A program made the position numbers and the translations under genes. Positions 1-5,915 of a DNA stretch of 11,259 nucleotides are shown here, one piece after another. This DNA comes from JBEKTY01 sp049515555 (lineage in GTDB: Bacteria; Planctomycetota; Planctomycetia; Pirellulales; Thermoguttaceae): contig JBEKTY010000217.1 in NCBI GenBank assembly GCA_049515555.1, positions 1 through 11,259 on the forward strand. The letters run 5' to 3'. The notes beneath the pieces were generated by a model. It searched no databases. It was given only the letters and a program-made list of their open reading frames with translations, and was not told the origin of the DNA. Numbering within the stretch: position 1 is the stretch's first letter; each line of letters begins with the position of its first letter.

Positions 1-47
1 CCTCGGCACCGACAGCGGTGGATTCGCTTGCGCTCTGGGTCTGCCAT
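1..47 (-). CDS. Possible 5' end of an unknown gene, cut by the window edge
   Basis: An ATG at 47 opens a minus-strand frame of 15 codons that stays open to the left edge and begins MADPERKRIHRCRCR. A purine-rich GGGGAG (54-59) lies six bases upstream, and a promoter-like pair lies further upstream. A second ATG at 53 is in frame but too close to that ribosome site. The fragment is too short to assign a family; it is only a plausible gene start. Confidence 0.2.
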   Translation of the reverse strand, partial: MADPERKRIHRCRCR

Positions 48-82
48 GACCATCTCCCCATCCGTGGAAGCGGAACAGGCAG

Positions 83-111
83 ATTATACCAATGGCTAAG
101 TTATTTCTTAA
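83..111 (-). promoter_or_regulatory. Sigma-70-like promoter, reading left
   Basis: On the minus strand TTAAGA (106-111, four of six matches to TTGACA) is followed by a 17-base spacer and a perfect TATAAT (83-88). Transcription would start near 76 and lead into the possible gene start at 47. The stretch is AT-rich compared with its surroundings. The motif is seen in the sequence; promoter activity is inferred, and planctomycete promoters are poorly defined. Confidence 0.35.
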
Positions 112-117
112 CAGCAA

Positions 118-1041
118 CTAAGTGTTCAACGCAGCGAGCGTGAGCGTGCCAGTCCCGGCCTTGGTGAGACTATACCCCTTGCCGAGGTCGCTGATGCCGC
201 CGCCCACGGTTAGGGCGCCGCTGCCGCCCGTGGTCAGGGTGCAACTGCCGCCGAGGGTCACCGTGTCGGCGTCGAGATCGAGGGCATTGGTGCCGCCGAA
301 GGCGAAGGAACCGTTCCAGTTCAGGTTGCCGGTACTCAGGATGACGCCGGCGGCGGTGGCATCTATCGTGCCGCCGTCGATCGTCAAGGCCCCGCTGCCC
401 AGGGCGACGTTGCTGTTGATGTTCAGCGTGCCACTGCTGAGGGTGGTGCCACCCTGGTAGGTGTTTGTCGCAGTGAGCGTGAGTGTGCCGGCGCCGCTCT
501 TAATCAGGCCCCCGCTGCCGGAGAGACTGCCCGAAATGCGGCTTGCGCCCGAGCCGGCCGCGGTGAGGGTGTAGCCGCCGTCGGCGACCTTGCCGGCGTT
601 CAGCGTGCCGCCGTTGTTGAGCCAGGTTTGGGCGCCGCCGAGGGCGACCGGTGCGCTGAGCGTGAGATTTGCGCCGGCGGCGTCCATTTCGATGCCCATC
701 CCGCTCACACCCTTGAGCGTCAAGGGGTCGGCGCCGGCGTCCGCGCCGATGGTCACGTTCTGGCCCAGCCCCGGGGCCTCCCAAATCTCGCCCACGCTGA
801 GGCTGCCGGCGTTGATCGTGGGCTGGTTGGCGTAGGCGGTGGCGGCATTGAACTCGGCGCTGTCGCCCGAGCCTGGCAGCGCCGTGCCGCCCCAGTTTGC
901 CGTATTGTTCCAGGCGGTGGAGGTCCCGCCGCTCCAAGCGATGGCCGCTGCCTGGGCCCCAGGCGAAGCGACGAGCAGCACCGCCACCGCCCAGGCTGCC
1001 GCCGCCGCGGGCCGGAAGATCAAAACCCTCGTGCTCGGCAT
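118..1041 (-). CDS. Secreted protein with autotransporter-associated beta-strand repeats, C-terminally short
   Basis: The product is 307 residues. Residues 1-31 form a signal peptide ending AQA. A WSGGTSTAWNNTANWGG stretch (36-52) is typical of the N-terminus of exported proteins of this kind. Residues 177-210 are a full autotransporter-associated repeat (SGAGTLTLTATNTYQGGTTL core). A second repeat starts at 290 with TKAGTGTLTLAALNT, but a TAG stop ends the protein exactly where a Y-x-GGT continuation is expected. No beta-barrel and no PEP-CTERM-type sorting tail is present. The start is supported by AGGTG (1046-1050), four bases upstream, which overlaps the stop codon of the preceding DUF1559 gene, so translation of the two is probably coupled. 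The likely role is a secreted or surface beta-helical protein; its ligand is unknown. It may be a truncated remnant of a longer gene. Confidence 0.8.
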   Translation of the reverse strand: MPSTRVLIFRPAAAAAWAVAVLLVASPGAQAAAIAWSGGTSTAWNNTANWGGTALPGSGDSAEFNAATAYANQPTINAGSLSVGEIWEAPGLGQNVTIGADAGADPLTLKGVSGMGIEMDAAGANLTLSAPVALGGAQTWLNNGGTLNAGKVADGGYTLTAAGSGASRISGSLSGSGGLIKSGAGTLTLTATNTYQGGTTLSSGTLNINSNVALGSGALTIDGGTIDATAAGVILSTGNLNWNGSFAFGGTNALDLDADTVTLGGSCTLTTGGSGALTVGGGISDLGKGYSLTKAGTGTLTLAALNT

Positions 1042-1048
1042 GGTTCAC

Positions 1049-2131
1049 CTACTGCGGGAGCGTATCGGGGGCAATGCCTTCGGCGCGGGTTGTCAGGTAC
1101 CGCAGCGTCGGCCCGTCGATGTCCGAGCTGAGGAATCGGACGCTGCCGTCGGCGAAGGTCGAATTGCAGCCGGCGGGATGGAATCCGAAGGGCTCATCGT
1201 TCAGACCGCAGTTATTGGTCGACCAGGGGCAGTCAGGCGGTCCGCCGACGGGGTATGCGTTCTGGTTGATGTATTTCAGGTACGTTGGGTTGGCGTTGGG
1301 GGGGCCGGAGATGCCGCTCCCGCCGGCGTCGGGATCGGCCCAGCGATTGACCGCCCGCAGACCCCCGCTCCCGGCGCAGTCGTTGGGATCGCCGCTGCCG
1401 CCGCTACAGACCGGGTCGGAGTACTTGGACAACGTATGATAGCCCACGGTCGGATAGGTGCGCCCCGTGTCCTCGATGAACATGATGGTGCAACTCGTGC
1501 CGTCGGTAATCGCCGCCAGCGGGGCGGCCGGCTCGGTCAAAGCACCGTCCATGCGGGTCATCTTGTTGCGCAAACCCGTGGCCGGATCGATGTCCGTGTA
1601 CACCGTAGCGAAGTAATCCAGTTGGCCGTAACCGTACGGATCCGGGTTGGACGCCGCCAGCGGGTTGCTCGGGCAGACATAGCTGGGAATCGCATGCTGG
1701 GCCACCGCCTGGTTGGCCGGAAAGGTCGTGTCGCGGTACGAGTAATCCAAGTTCATCTGGTTGAAGAGCAGCGATTGTTCCATGTACGGCAGCAGCCGCG
1801 TGAAGACCGACTGCGCCGGTTTCATGCTCGCATGCGCCGCATCGCCGGGGAAATAGGTGGCCGGCGGAACCTGCGTGTAGTCGGTCGCCTCGCCGCTGCC
1901 GGGGCAGACCCTCTGGGCCGACTCGTAGGAGTGGACCGCCAGCCCGAACTGCTTCATGTTGCCGGCGCAAGAGGTCCGGCGGGCCGTCTCCCGCGCGCTC
2001 TGCACCGCCGGCAGCAGCAAGCCGGCCAGAATGCCGATGATGGCCGTGACCACCAAGAGCTCGACGAGCGTGAAGCCGCGGCGGCTGCCGCTCGTCGTCC
2101 ACGACCGCCCGACTTCTTGCACCGTCCTCAT
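1049..2131 (-). CDS. DUF1559 domain protein, copy A (prepilin-type N-terminus, H-X9-DG C-terminus)
   Basis: The product is 360 residues. A type IV pilin-like leader of about 19 residues ends at G19-F20 (GFTLVE, with Glu at +5), followed by a hydrophobic helix to about residue 42. This is the prepilin cleavage/methylation signature. Near the C-terminus H318 is followed by nine residues and D328-G329, the H-X9-DG motif of processing-associated planctomycete proteins. In between is the DUF1559 domain, with several Cys that may form disulfides outside the membrane. AAGGAGG (2140-2146) lies eight bases before ATG 2131. The family is greatly expanded in planctomycetes and thought to form pseudopilin-like surface or periplasmic structures; no enzymatic role is known. 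The gene is about 80% identical in protein sequence to copy B upstream. It ends 7 bases before the autotransporter-repeat gene, and a terminator hairpin lies in its leader. Confidence 0.93.
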   Translation of the reverse strand: MRTVQEVGRSWTTSGSRRGFTLVELLVVTAIIGILAGLLLPAVQSARETARRTSCAGNMKQFGLAVHSYESAQRVCPGSGEATDYTQVPPATYFPGDAAHASMKPAQSVFTRLLPYMEQSLLFNQMNLDYSYRDTTFPANQAVAQHAIPSYVCPSNPLAASNPDPYGYGQLDYFATVYTDIDPATGLRNKMTRMDGALTEPAAPLAAITDGTSCTIMFIEDTGRTYPTVGYHTLSKYSDPVCSGGSGDPNDCAGSGGLRAVNRWADPDAGGSGISGPPNANPTYLKYINQNAYPVGGPPDCPWSTNNCGLNDEPFGFHPAGCNSTFADGSVRFLSSDIDGPTLRYLTTRAEGIAPDTLPQ

Positions 2132-2155
2132 CTTTCGTGCCTCCTTCGAAGCCCT

Positions 2156-2200
2156 AAAAAACGGGGGTCAGCACGCTCTCGCGGGAAACGTGCTGACCCC
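2156..2200 (-). terminator. Intrinsic terminator between the two DUF1559 genes
   Basis: Arms 2164-2175 (GGGGTCAGCACG) and 2189-2200 (CGTGCTGACCCC) form a perfect 12-bp stem with a 13-base loop. In minus-strand RNA the stem is followed after two bases by six U (2156-2161). It lies 63 bases past the stop codon of copy B and only about 25 bases before the ATG of copy A, just ahead of copy A's ribosome site. It should end copy B transcripts, and it could also attenuate expression of copy A and the autotransporter-repeat gene. Confidence 0.85.
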
Positions 2201-2263
2201 GCTTCATCCCCCTTCTTGCCGAACGAGAATGGGGAGCATTGCTTTGTCGGGCCGGGCCCCTGG

Positions 2264-3349
2264 TTACTGCGGGATCGTAACGGGGGGAATGCCTTCCGCA
2301 CGGGTCGTCAGGAAGCGCAGCGTCGGCCCGTCGATGTCCGAGCTGAGGAATCGGACGCTGCCGTCGGCGAAGACCGAATTGCAGCCGGCGGGATGGAATC
2401 CGAAGGGCTCATCGTTCAGACCGCAGTTATTGGTCGACCAGGGGCATGAGCTCGGCCCGCCGACGGGGTAGGCGTTCTGGTTGACGTACTTCAAGTACCC
2501 TGGGTTGGCGGCGTTGGGCGGGCCGGAAATGCCGCTCCCGCCGGCGTCGGGATCGGCCCAGCGATTGACCGCCCGCAGACCCTGGGTCCCGGCACAGTCG
2601 CTGGAGTCGGCGGTGCCGTTGGTGCAAGCCGGGTCGGTGTATCTGGACAACGTGTGATACCCCAGCGTCGGGTAGGTACGCCCCGAGTCCTCGATGAACA
2701 TGATGGTGGAACTGGTGCCGTCAGTGCACGCCGACAGCGGGGCGGGCGGCTCAGTCAAACAACCGTCCATGCGGGTCGCCTTGTTACGCACACCCGTGAC
2801 CGGATCGATGTCCGTGTACATCGAAGCGAAGTAATCCAGTTGGCCGTAACCGTACGGATCCGGATTGGAAGCCACGACCGGATTGCTCGGGCAGACATAA
2901 CTGGGAATCGAGTAGCTGGCTGCCGTCTGGTTGGCCGGATAGGTCGAGTCGCGGTACGAGTAATCCAAGTCAAACTGGTTGTAGAGCACCGACTGTTCCA
3001 TGTACGGGAGGATCCGCGTGAAAACCGACTGCGCCGGTTTTTGGGTCGCATGCGCCGCATCGCCGGGGAAATAGGTGGCCGGCGGAGTCTGCGTGTAGTC
3101 GGTCGCCTCGCCGCTGCTGGGAAGAATCTTCTTGGCCGACTCGTAGGAGAGGGTCGCCAGCCCGAACTGCTTCATGTTGCCGCCGCAAGAGGTCCGGCGG
3201 GCCGTCTCCCGCGCGCTCTGCACCGCCGGCAGCAGCAGGCCGGCCAGAATGCCGATGATGGCCGTGACCACCAACATCTCGACGAGCGTGAAGCCGCGGC
3301 TGCGGCGGCTCGTCATCCACAACTTCCTGACTGCATTCACCGTTCTCAT
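2264..3349 (-). CDS. DUF1559 domain protein, copy B (prepilin-type N-terminus, H-X9-DG C-terminus)
   Basis: The product is 361 residues and matches copy A in plan: leader with G19-F20 (GFTLVEMLVV), hydrophobic helix to about residue 42, DUF1559 domain, and H319-X9-D329-G330 near the C-terminus. An upstream in-frame ATG at 3382 would add 11 residues. The start at 3349 is preferred because an ideal AAGGAGGTG sits at 3356-3364 and because it aligns with copy A (both begin MRTV). Identity to copy A is uneven. At DNA level the 3' block 2316-2446 has only two mismatches to 1101-1231, and the helix-coding region is nearly identical, while the middle has diverged. Expected location is the inner membrane or periplasm after prepilin-peptidase processing. 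A terminator follows the gene. Confidence 0.93.
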   Translation of the reverse strand: MRTVNAVRKLWMTSRRSRGFTLVEMLVVTAIIGILAGLLLPAVQSARETARRTSCGGNMKQFGLATLSYESAKKILPSSGEATDYTQTPPATYFPGDAAHATQKPAQSVFTRILPYMEQSVLYNQFDLDYSYRDSTYPANQTAASYSIPSYVCPSNPVVASNPDPYGYGQLDYFASMYTDIDPVTGVRNKATRMDGCLTEPPAPLSACTDGTSSTIMFIEDSGRTYPTLGYHTLSRYTDPACTNGTADSSDCAGTQGLRAVNRWADPDAGGSGISGPPNAANPGYLKYVNQNAYPVGGPSSCPWSTNNCGLNDEPFGFHPAGCNSVFADGSVRFLSSDIDGPTLRFLTTRAEGIPPVTIPQ

Positions 3350-3355
3350 TTCTCG

Positions 3356-3364
3356 CACCTCCTT
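3356..3364 (-). promoter_or_regulatory. Ribosome binding site that decides the start of DUF1559 copy B
   Basis: AAGGAGGTG is a nine-base match to the anti-Shine-Dalgarno sequence, with GGAGG eight bases before ATG 3349. It lies inside the reading frame that would be used from ATG 3382, so that longer start is unlikely. A run of seven T directly precedes it on the minus strand. Confidence 0.8.
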
Positions 3365-3501
3365 AAAAAAACTGGTTCGCACCCTTCACGATCCACAATG
3401 GTCGCGACATCCCAGGATTCTCCACATCCATGTTGCGGTTTGACGTGCGGCGGATGGTTTCTCGGTTATCTTTTTGCTAGCACTCCGTTTCAGCCGTAGG
3501 G

Positions 3502-3573
3502 TGGGTCGAGCGCGAGCGAGCCCCACCAACATCCGTGAAGAACTGACGGTGGGGCTCGCTCGGGCTCGACCCA
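3502..3573. repeat. Long hairpin element (26-bp arms)
   Basis: Arms 3502-3527 and 3548-3573 are complementary at 25 of 26 positions, with a 20-base loop. The arm core is GGGTCGAGC...GAGCCCCACC. The element begins 18 bases beyond the lipoprotein stop codon. On the plus strand it is followed by TCGTTTT; on the minus strand there is no T-run. The rest of the 242-base gap (3350-3591) shows only the ribosome site of copy B and no convincing promoter. The form suggests a dispersed palindromic repeat that may protect or end the lipoprotein mRNA. Confidence 0.85.
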
Positions 3574-3591
3574 TCGTTTTAGCGGCAGGCA

Positions 3592-3945
3592 CTATTTCTT
3601 GGCGGTTTGGCGGAGGACGTTGACCGAAACGGTCTCATTCTGCCCGTCGTTGCCCGCAATTTTCACCGTGTACGTGCCCACGCGGGCGGTTGCGGGGGCG
3701 GCGATGACCACCTTGTCGCCCTCGCTGCGGACGGTCAGACCGGAGTTCTTTTGCGCCGTGGCGCCCTCGGCCTTGCCCGACACCACCTTCACCGTTTTTT
3801 CGGCCCCCGGCGTCAGGTTGATCGTTTCTACGTCGATATCCAGCGGCACGAAGCCCTCTCTCGAATGGCCGCCCTTGCCGCAACCCGGGGCGGCTGCCAG
3901 CAAGAGCAGCACACCCAGCCCGCACACCCATGTCTTGTAAGTCAT
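3592..3945 (-). CDS. Small predicted lipoprotein with one beta-sandwich-like domain
   Basis: The product is 117 residues from ATG 3945; a GTG at 3948, one codon earlier, is also possible. The leader MTYKTWVCGLGVLLLLAAAPGC has a hydrophobic core and a Cys at 22 in a lipobox-like APGC (Pro at -2 is not ideal). After a Gly/Lys linker, residues about 33-113 alternate hydrophobic and polar residues in several predicted strands and end YTVKIAGNDGQNETVSVNV, like a single Ig-like or cadherin-like domain. AAAGGAAAG lies upstream as a weak ribosome site. The protein should be anchored in a membrane by its lipid; function is unknown. It is transcribed away from the zinc-ribbon gene and appears monocistronic, with a hairpin just after the stop. 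Confidence 0.75.
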   Translation of the reverse strand: MTYKTWVCGLGVLLLLAAAPGCGKGGHSREGFVPLDIDVETINLTPGAEKTVKVVSGKAEGATAQKNSGLTVRSEGDKVVIAAPATARVGTYTVKIAGNDGQNETVSVNVLRQTAKK

Positions 3946-4242
3946 CACTACTTTCCTTTCTTCTTAGAATAGAAACCGTTGTTCTCGATGGGACGCTTGC
4001 CGCCAGCCGCGCCGGGCCCGATTTTCCACTCGATCGCCGGCAAATTAAGGTGATCGCTCTGGGCGCAGACGACCGCTTCGCACCGGCCGGCGGAGCAATC
4101 AAGCCGTCATTTTCAGCCGGCGATATGAGGATTCGGTGTGCCCAAGAATTCTTTTCCGTTAGAAAGCGGCGTTGAATCGGTTACGCCGCGGCACACGCCG
4201 GAGGGCCGATCTGGGCAGGCCCGAATTGGACGGCACAGACCC

Positions 4243-4291
4243 TGATCGTAACCTTGCCAAATGCTAGCTGCGTTTGGCAAGGTTACGATCA
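4243..4291. repeat. Perfect 19-bp inverted repeat in the divergent intergenic region
   Basis: Arms TGATCGTAACCTTGCCAAA (4243-4261) and its exact reverse complement (4273-4291) flank 11 bases. In plus-strand RNA the stem could extend by U-G, G-C and C-G to about 22 pairs with a five-base loop; on the minus strand the first added pair is a mismatch. No T-run follows on either side, so it is not a classic terminator. It sits between the divergent starts at 3945 and 4414. In the rest of that spacer I see no gene and no strong promoter. Confidence 0.85.
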
Positions 4292-4413
4292 AGGCCGAGG
4301 GCACGGCTTCTCAGTTTCCCTAAATTCACCATCTTATCGTTCCCGTTTTGTCCTCAGCAAACTTTGCCGAATCGGTACAGTTTGCCAACTCGGCTGCCGA
4401 TTCTTGGAACACG

Positions 4414-5196
4414 ATGCGGTGCGACCGATGCGGACAATCTGCGCCGGCTTTTCCCTCCTTGGAGAAAGGGAAATTCCTCTGTCCCGGCTGTGCTCAACAG
4501 ATGGGCACTGCGCCGGCGGTGGCCCCGTCGCCCGGGCCCGACCCGGCCGCCGCCGCGTTGCCGCTACCGGCTTACGACGGCTGGGAATTGGACGAGGAGT
4601 TGAAGCACCTGGGCCGGCTTTTGGGCCGTACGATGGACCACGATGCGGCCGAGCAGGCCGCTTCGGGACCACAGCGGATGCGGGTCGACGCCGCGGGCCG
4701 GGTTCCACCGCCCTGGCACCGCCGCAAGGGGCGCTTAAAGCGACAGGCACGCTCTACGCCCGGCATCCTGCGGGCCGCCGGACGCCGCAGGGGATCCGTC
4801 CCGCTTGGCGTCTCGGGACCCCAGCCAGCCCGAGGCAGTCGACTCCTGGCCGCAATTACCTGGATCGCCCTGTCGCTGGGGACCATGGCCTTCGCCTGCG
4901 GCGGCGCCTTGCTGGCTTGGTCGATCATCGCCGATAGGCCCGAGCTCCGGCCGCTGGCCACGCCGGTGGCCCTGGCCGGCCAGATCGCCGCCGTGATCGG
5001 CTTGATCCTGCAACTGGACCGGCTGTGGCGCGACAACCGTAACGCGGCCGGCCGCCTGGAGGCCGTGGATCAGCAGCTTCACGAGCTGAAGACCAGCGCA
5101 GCGTTGGGCAAGCGGCTCGACTCGCCCGCCGCTGCCGCCCACCAGCGGCGGCGGCTCACCACCCGCCCGCGCCGATCCCCGGGGCAAAGGCCATAA
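4414..5196 (+). CDS. Zinc-ribbon protein with two membrane segments, function unknown
   Basis: The product is 260 residues from ATG 4414. A TTG at 4348 would add 22 residues, but the zinc ribbon begins right after the ATG (MRCDRCG), so the ATG is preferred; neither start has a strong ribosome site. C3-x2-C6 and C23-x2-C26 form a small zinc ribbon. Residues about 60-140 are Pro/Ala/Arg-rich and likely disordered. Two hydrophobic segments follow, about 144-171 and 180-201, then a helical, coiled-coil-like tail (about 202-235, with RLEAVDQQLHELK). The last 20 residues are Arg/Pro-rich and read through DNA that also encodes the end of the opposite gene, so the original C-terminus may have been lost. 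The layout suggests a cytoplasmic zinc ribbon tethered to the membrane. No function can be assigned. Confidence 0.75.
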   Translation: MRCDRCGQSAPAFPSLEKGKFLCPGCAQQMGTAPAVAPSPGPDPAAAALPLPAYDGWELDEELKHLGRLLGRTMDHDAAEQAASGPQRMRVDAAGRVPPPWHRRKGRLKRQARSTPGILRAAGRRRGSVPLGVSGPQPARGSRLLAAITWIALSLGTMAFACGGALLAWSIIADRPELRPLATPVALAGQIAAVIGLILQLDRLWRDNRNAAGRLEAVDQQLHELKTSAALGKRLDSPAAAAHQRRRLTTRPRRSPGQRP

Positions 5197-5854
5197 CACC
5201 GATCCCCACCCCGGGACCGAAGAGCAGCCCCGCCGGCGCGAAGATCGCCCCCGGATAAGAGTATCCGCCGTAGCCGTAGCCATAGGGCCCATACCCCGCC
5301 GAGTACGGCGAATAATAATACGGAGAATAGCCGCCGTACCCGCCCCAGGGCGAGCCCAGCGAGTAATACGGTCCCCACGGCCCGTAGCTCATCAGATAAA
5401 GCGGATACGAGGCAGCGCCGTACGGCGAGTATCCGTACGGCGAGTATCCGTAGCCGCCATAACCGTAGGGATTGTAAGCCAGCGGATGATAGCCGTAACC
5501 GTACGGCAGTCCGTAGCCGTACGGCCATGCGTAACGCCGGCTCGACTGCGTCGTCGAGCCGCCGGAGGCCGAAGCCGAGGATGTAGAACCATACTGCGGG
5601 GTCAGGACCGGCGCCACGGCGCGCGTGGGGTGCAGAGCGGCCGGAGTTGGCGGCACCCGGGCCGCCGCCGTCGATCGCGGCGTGACCACGGCCCGCGGCG
5701 GCACCGGCTGTGCGGCCGGCTTCGCCACCGGTTCCGGCTGACCGGCCCACGCCAGCGGGCCGATCGGCCGTTTGACATCTGCGGCTACCGCCGAGGCGAC
5801 GGCGGCCGCCGCCAGAAGCACGAGCATCCCCACCAGTACCAAGCAACGTTTCAT
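5156..5854 (-). CDS. Secreted Tyr/Gly-rich low-complexity protein
   Basis: The product is 232 residues. The first 25 form a signal peptide (hydrophobic VLVGMLVLLAAAAVASAVAA). Residues about 26-95 are Pro/Ala-rich. Residues about 105-200 are dominated by YGY, SPYG and GGYGY motifs, and the tail is Gly/Ala-rich and hydrophobic. A perfect 15-base tandem duplication (5421-5435 and 5436-5450) encodes one repeated SPYGY unit. A purine-rich GAGAGGGGGTGG precedes ATG 5854. Such proteins usually occur in the envelope or extracellular matrix and may self-associate, but no activity can be inferred. The overlapping frame starting near 5861 lacks a signal peptide and is Arg-rich, so it is not the gene. 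The 3' end overlaps the zinc-ribbon gene by 41 bases, tail to tail. Confidence 0.8.
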   Translation of the reverse strand: MKRCLVLVGMLVLLAAAAVASAVAADVKRPIGPLAWAGQPEPVAKPAAQPVPPRAVVTPRSTAAARVPPTPAALHPTRAVAPVLTPQYGSTSSASASGGSTTQSSRRYAWPYGYGLPYGYGYHPLAYNPYGYGGYGYSPYGYSPYGAASYPLYLMSYGPWGPYYSLGSPWGGYGGYSPYYYSPYSAGYGPYGYGYGGYSYPGAIFAPAGLLFGPGVGIGVMAFAPGIGAGGW

Positions 5855-5905
5855 GGCCCACCCCCTCTCAATATTTCCTTCGCTAACCGGAGCCGATCTT
5901 ATTCT

Positions 5906-5911
5906 ATTATA
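5906..5911 (-). promoter_or_regulatory. Candidate -10 element for the Tyr/Gly-rich protein gene
   Basis: A perfect TATAAT lies on the minus strand just after the glyS stop codon, giving a leader of about 45 bases before ATG 5854. No good -35 match is found 16-18 bases upstream, where the sequence is the end of glyS. This is weak evidence that the gene has its own promoter and does not depend on glyS read-through. Confidence 0.35.
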
Positions 5912-5915
5912 CTCG

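Noticed and set aside
839..2449. Long plus-strand open frame of 536 codons
   Set aside because: It lies antisense to the DUF1559 and autotransporter-repeat genes, is Arg/Gly/Val-rich without domains, and repeats itself only because the two DUF1559 copies do.
3386..3592. Minus-strand frame of 68 codons between the lipoprotein and DUF1559 copy B
   Set aside because: It runs through the long hairpin repeat, has no ribosome site and resembles no protein.
4144..4153. AAGAATTCTT palindrome
   Set aside because: A ten-base AT-rich palindrome is expected by chance and has no supporting context.
5079..5861. Minus-strand frame of 260 codons overlapping the Tyr/Gly-rich gene
   Set aside because: It lacks a signal peptide and is an Arg/Gly-rich shifted reading of the same DNA; the 5156-5854 frame has a clear signal peptide and periodic motifs.
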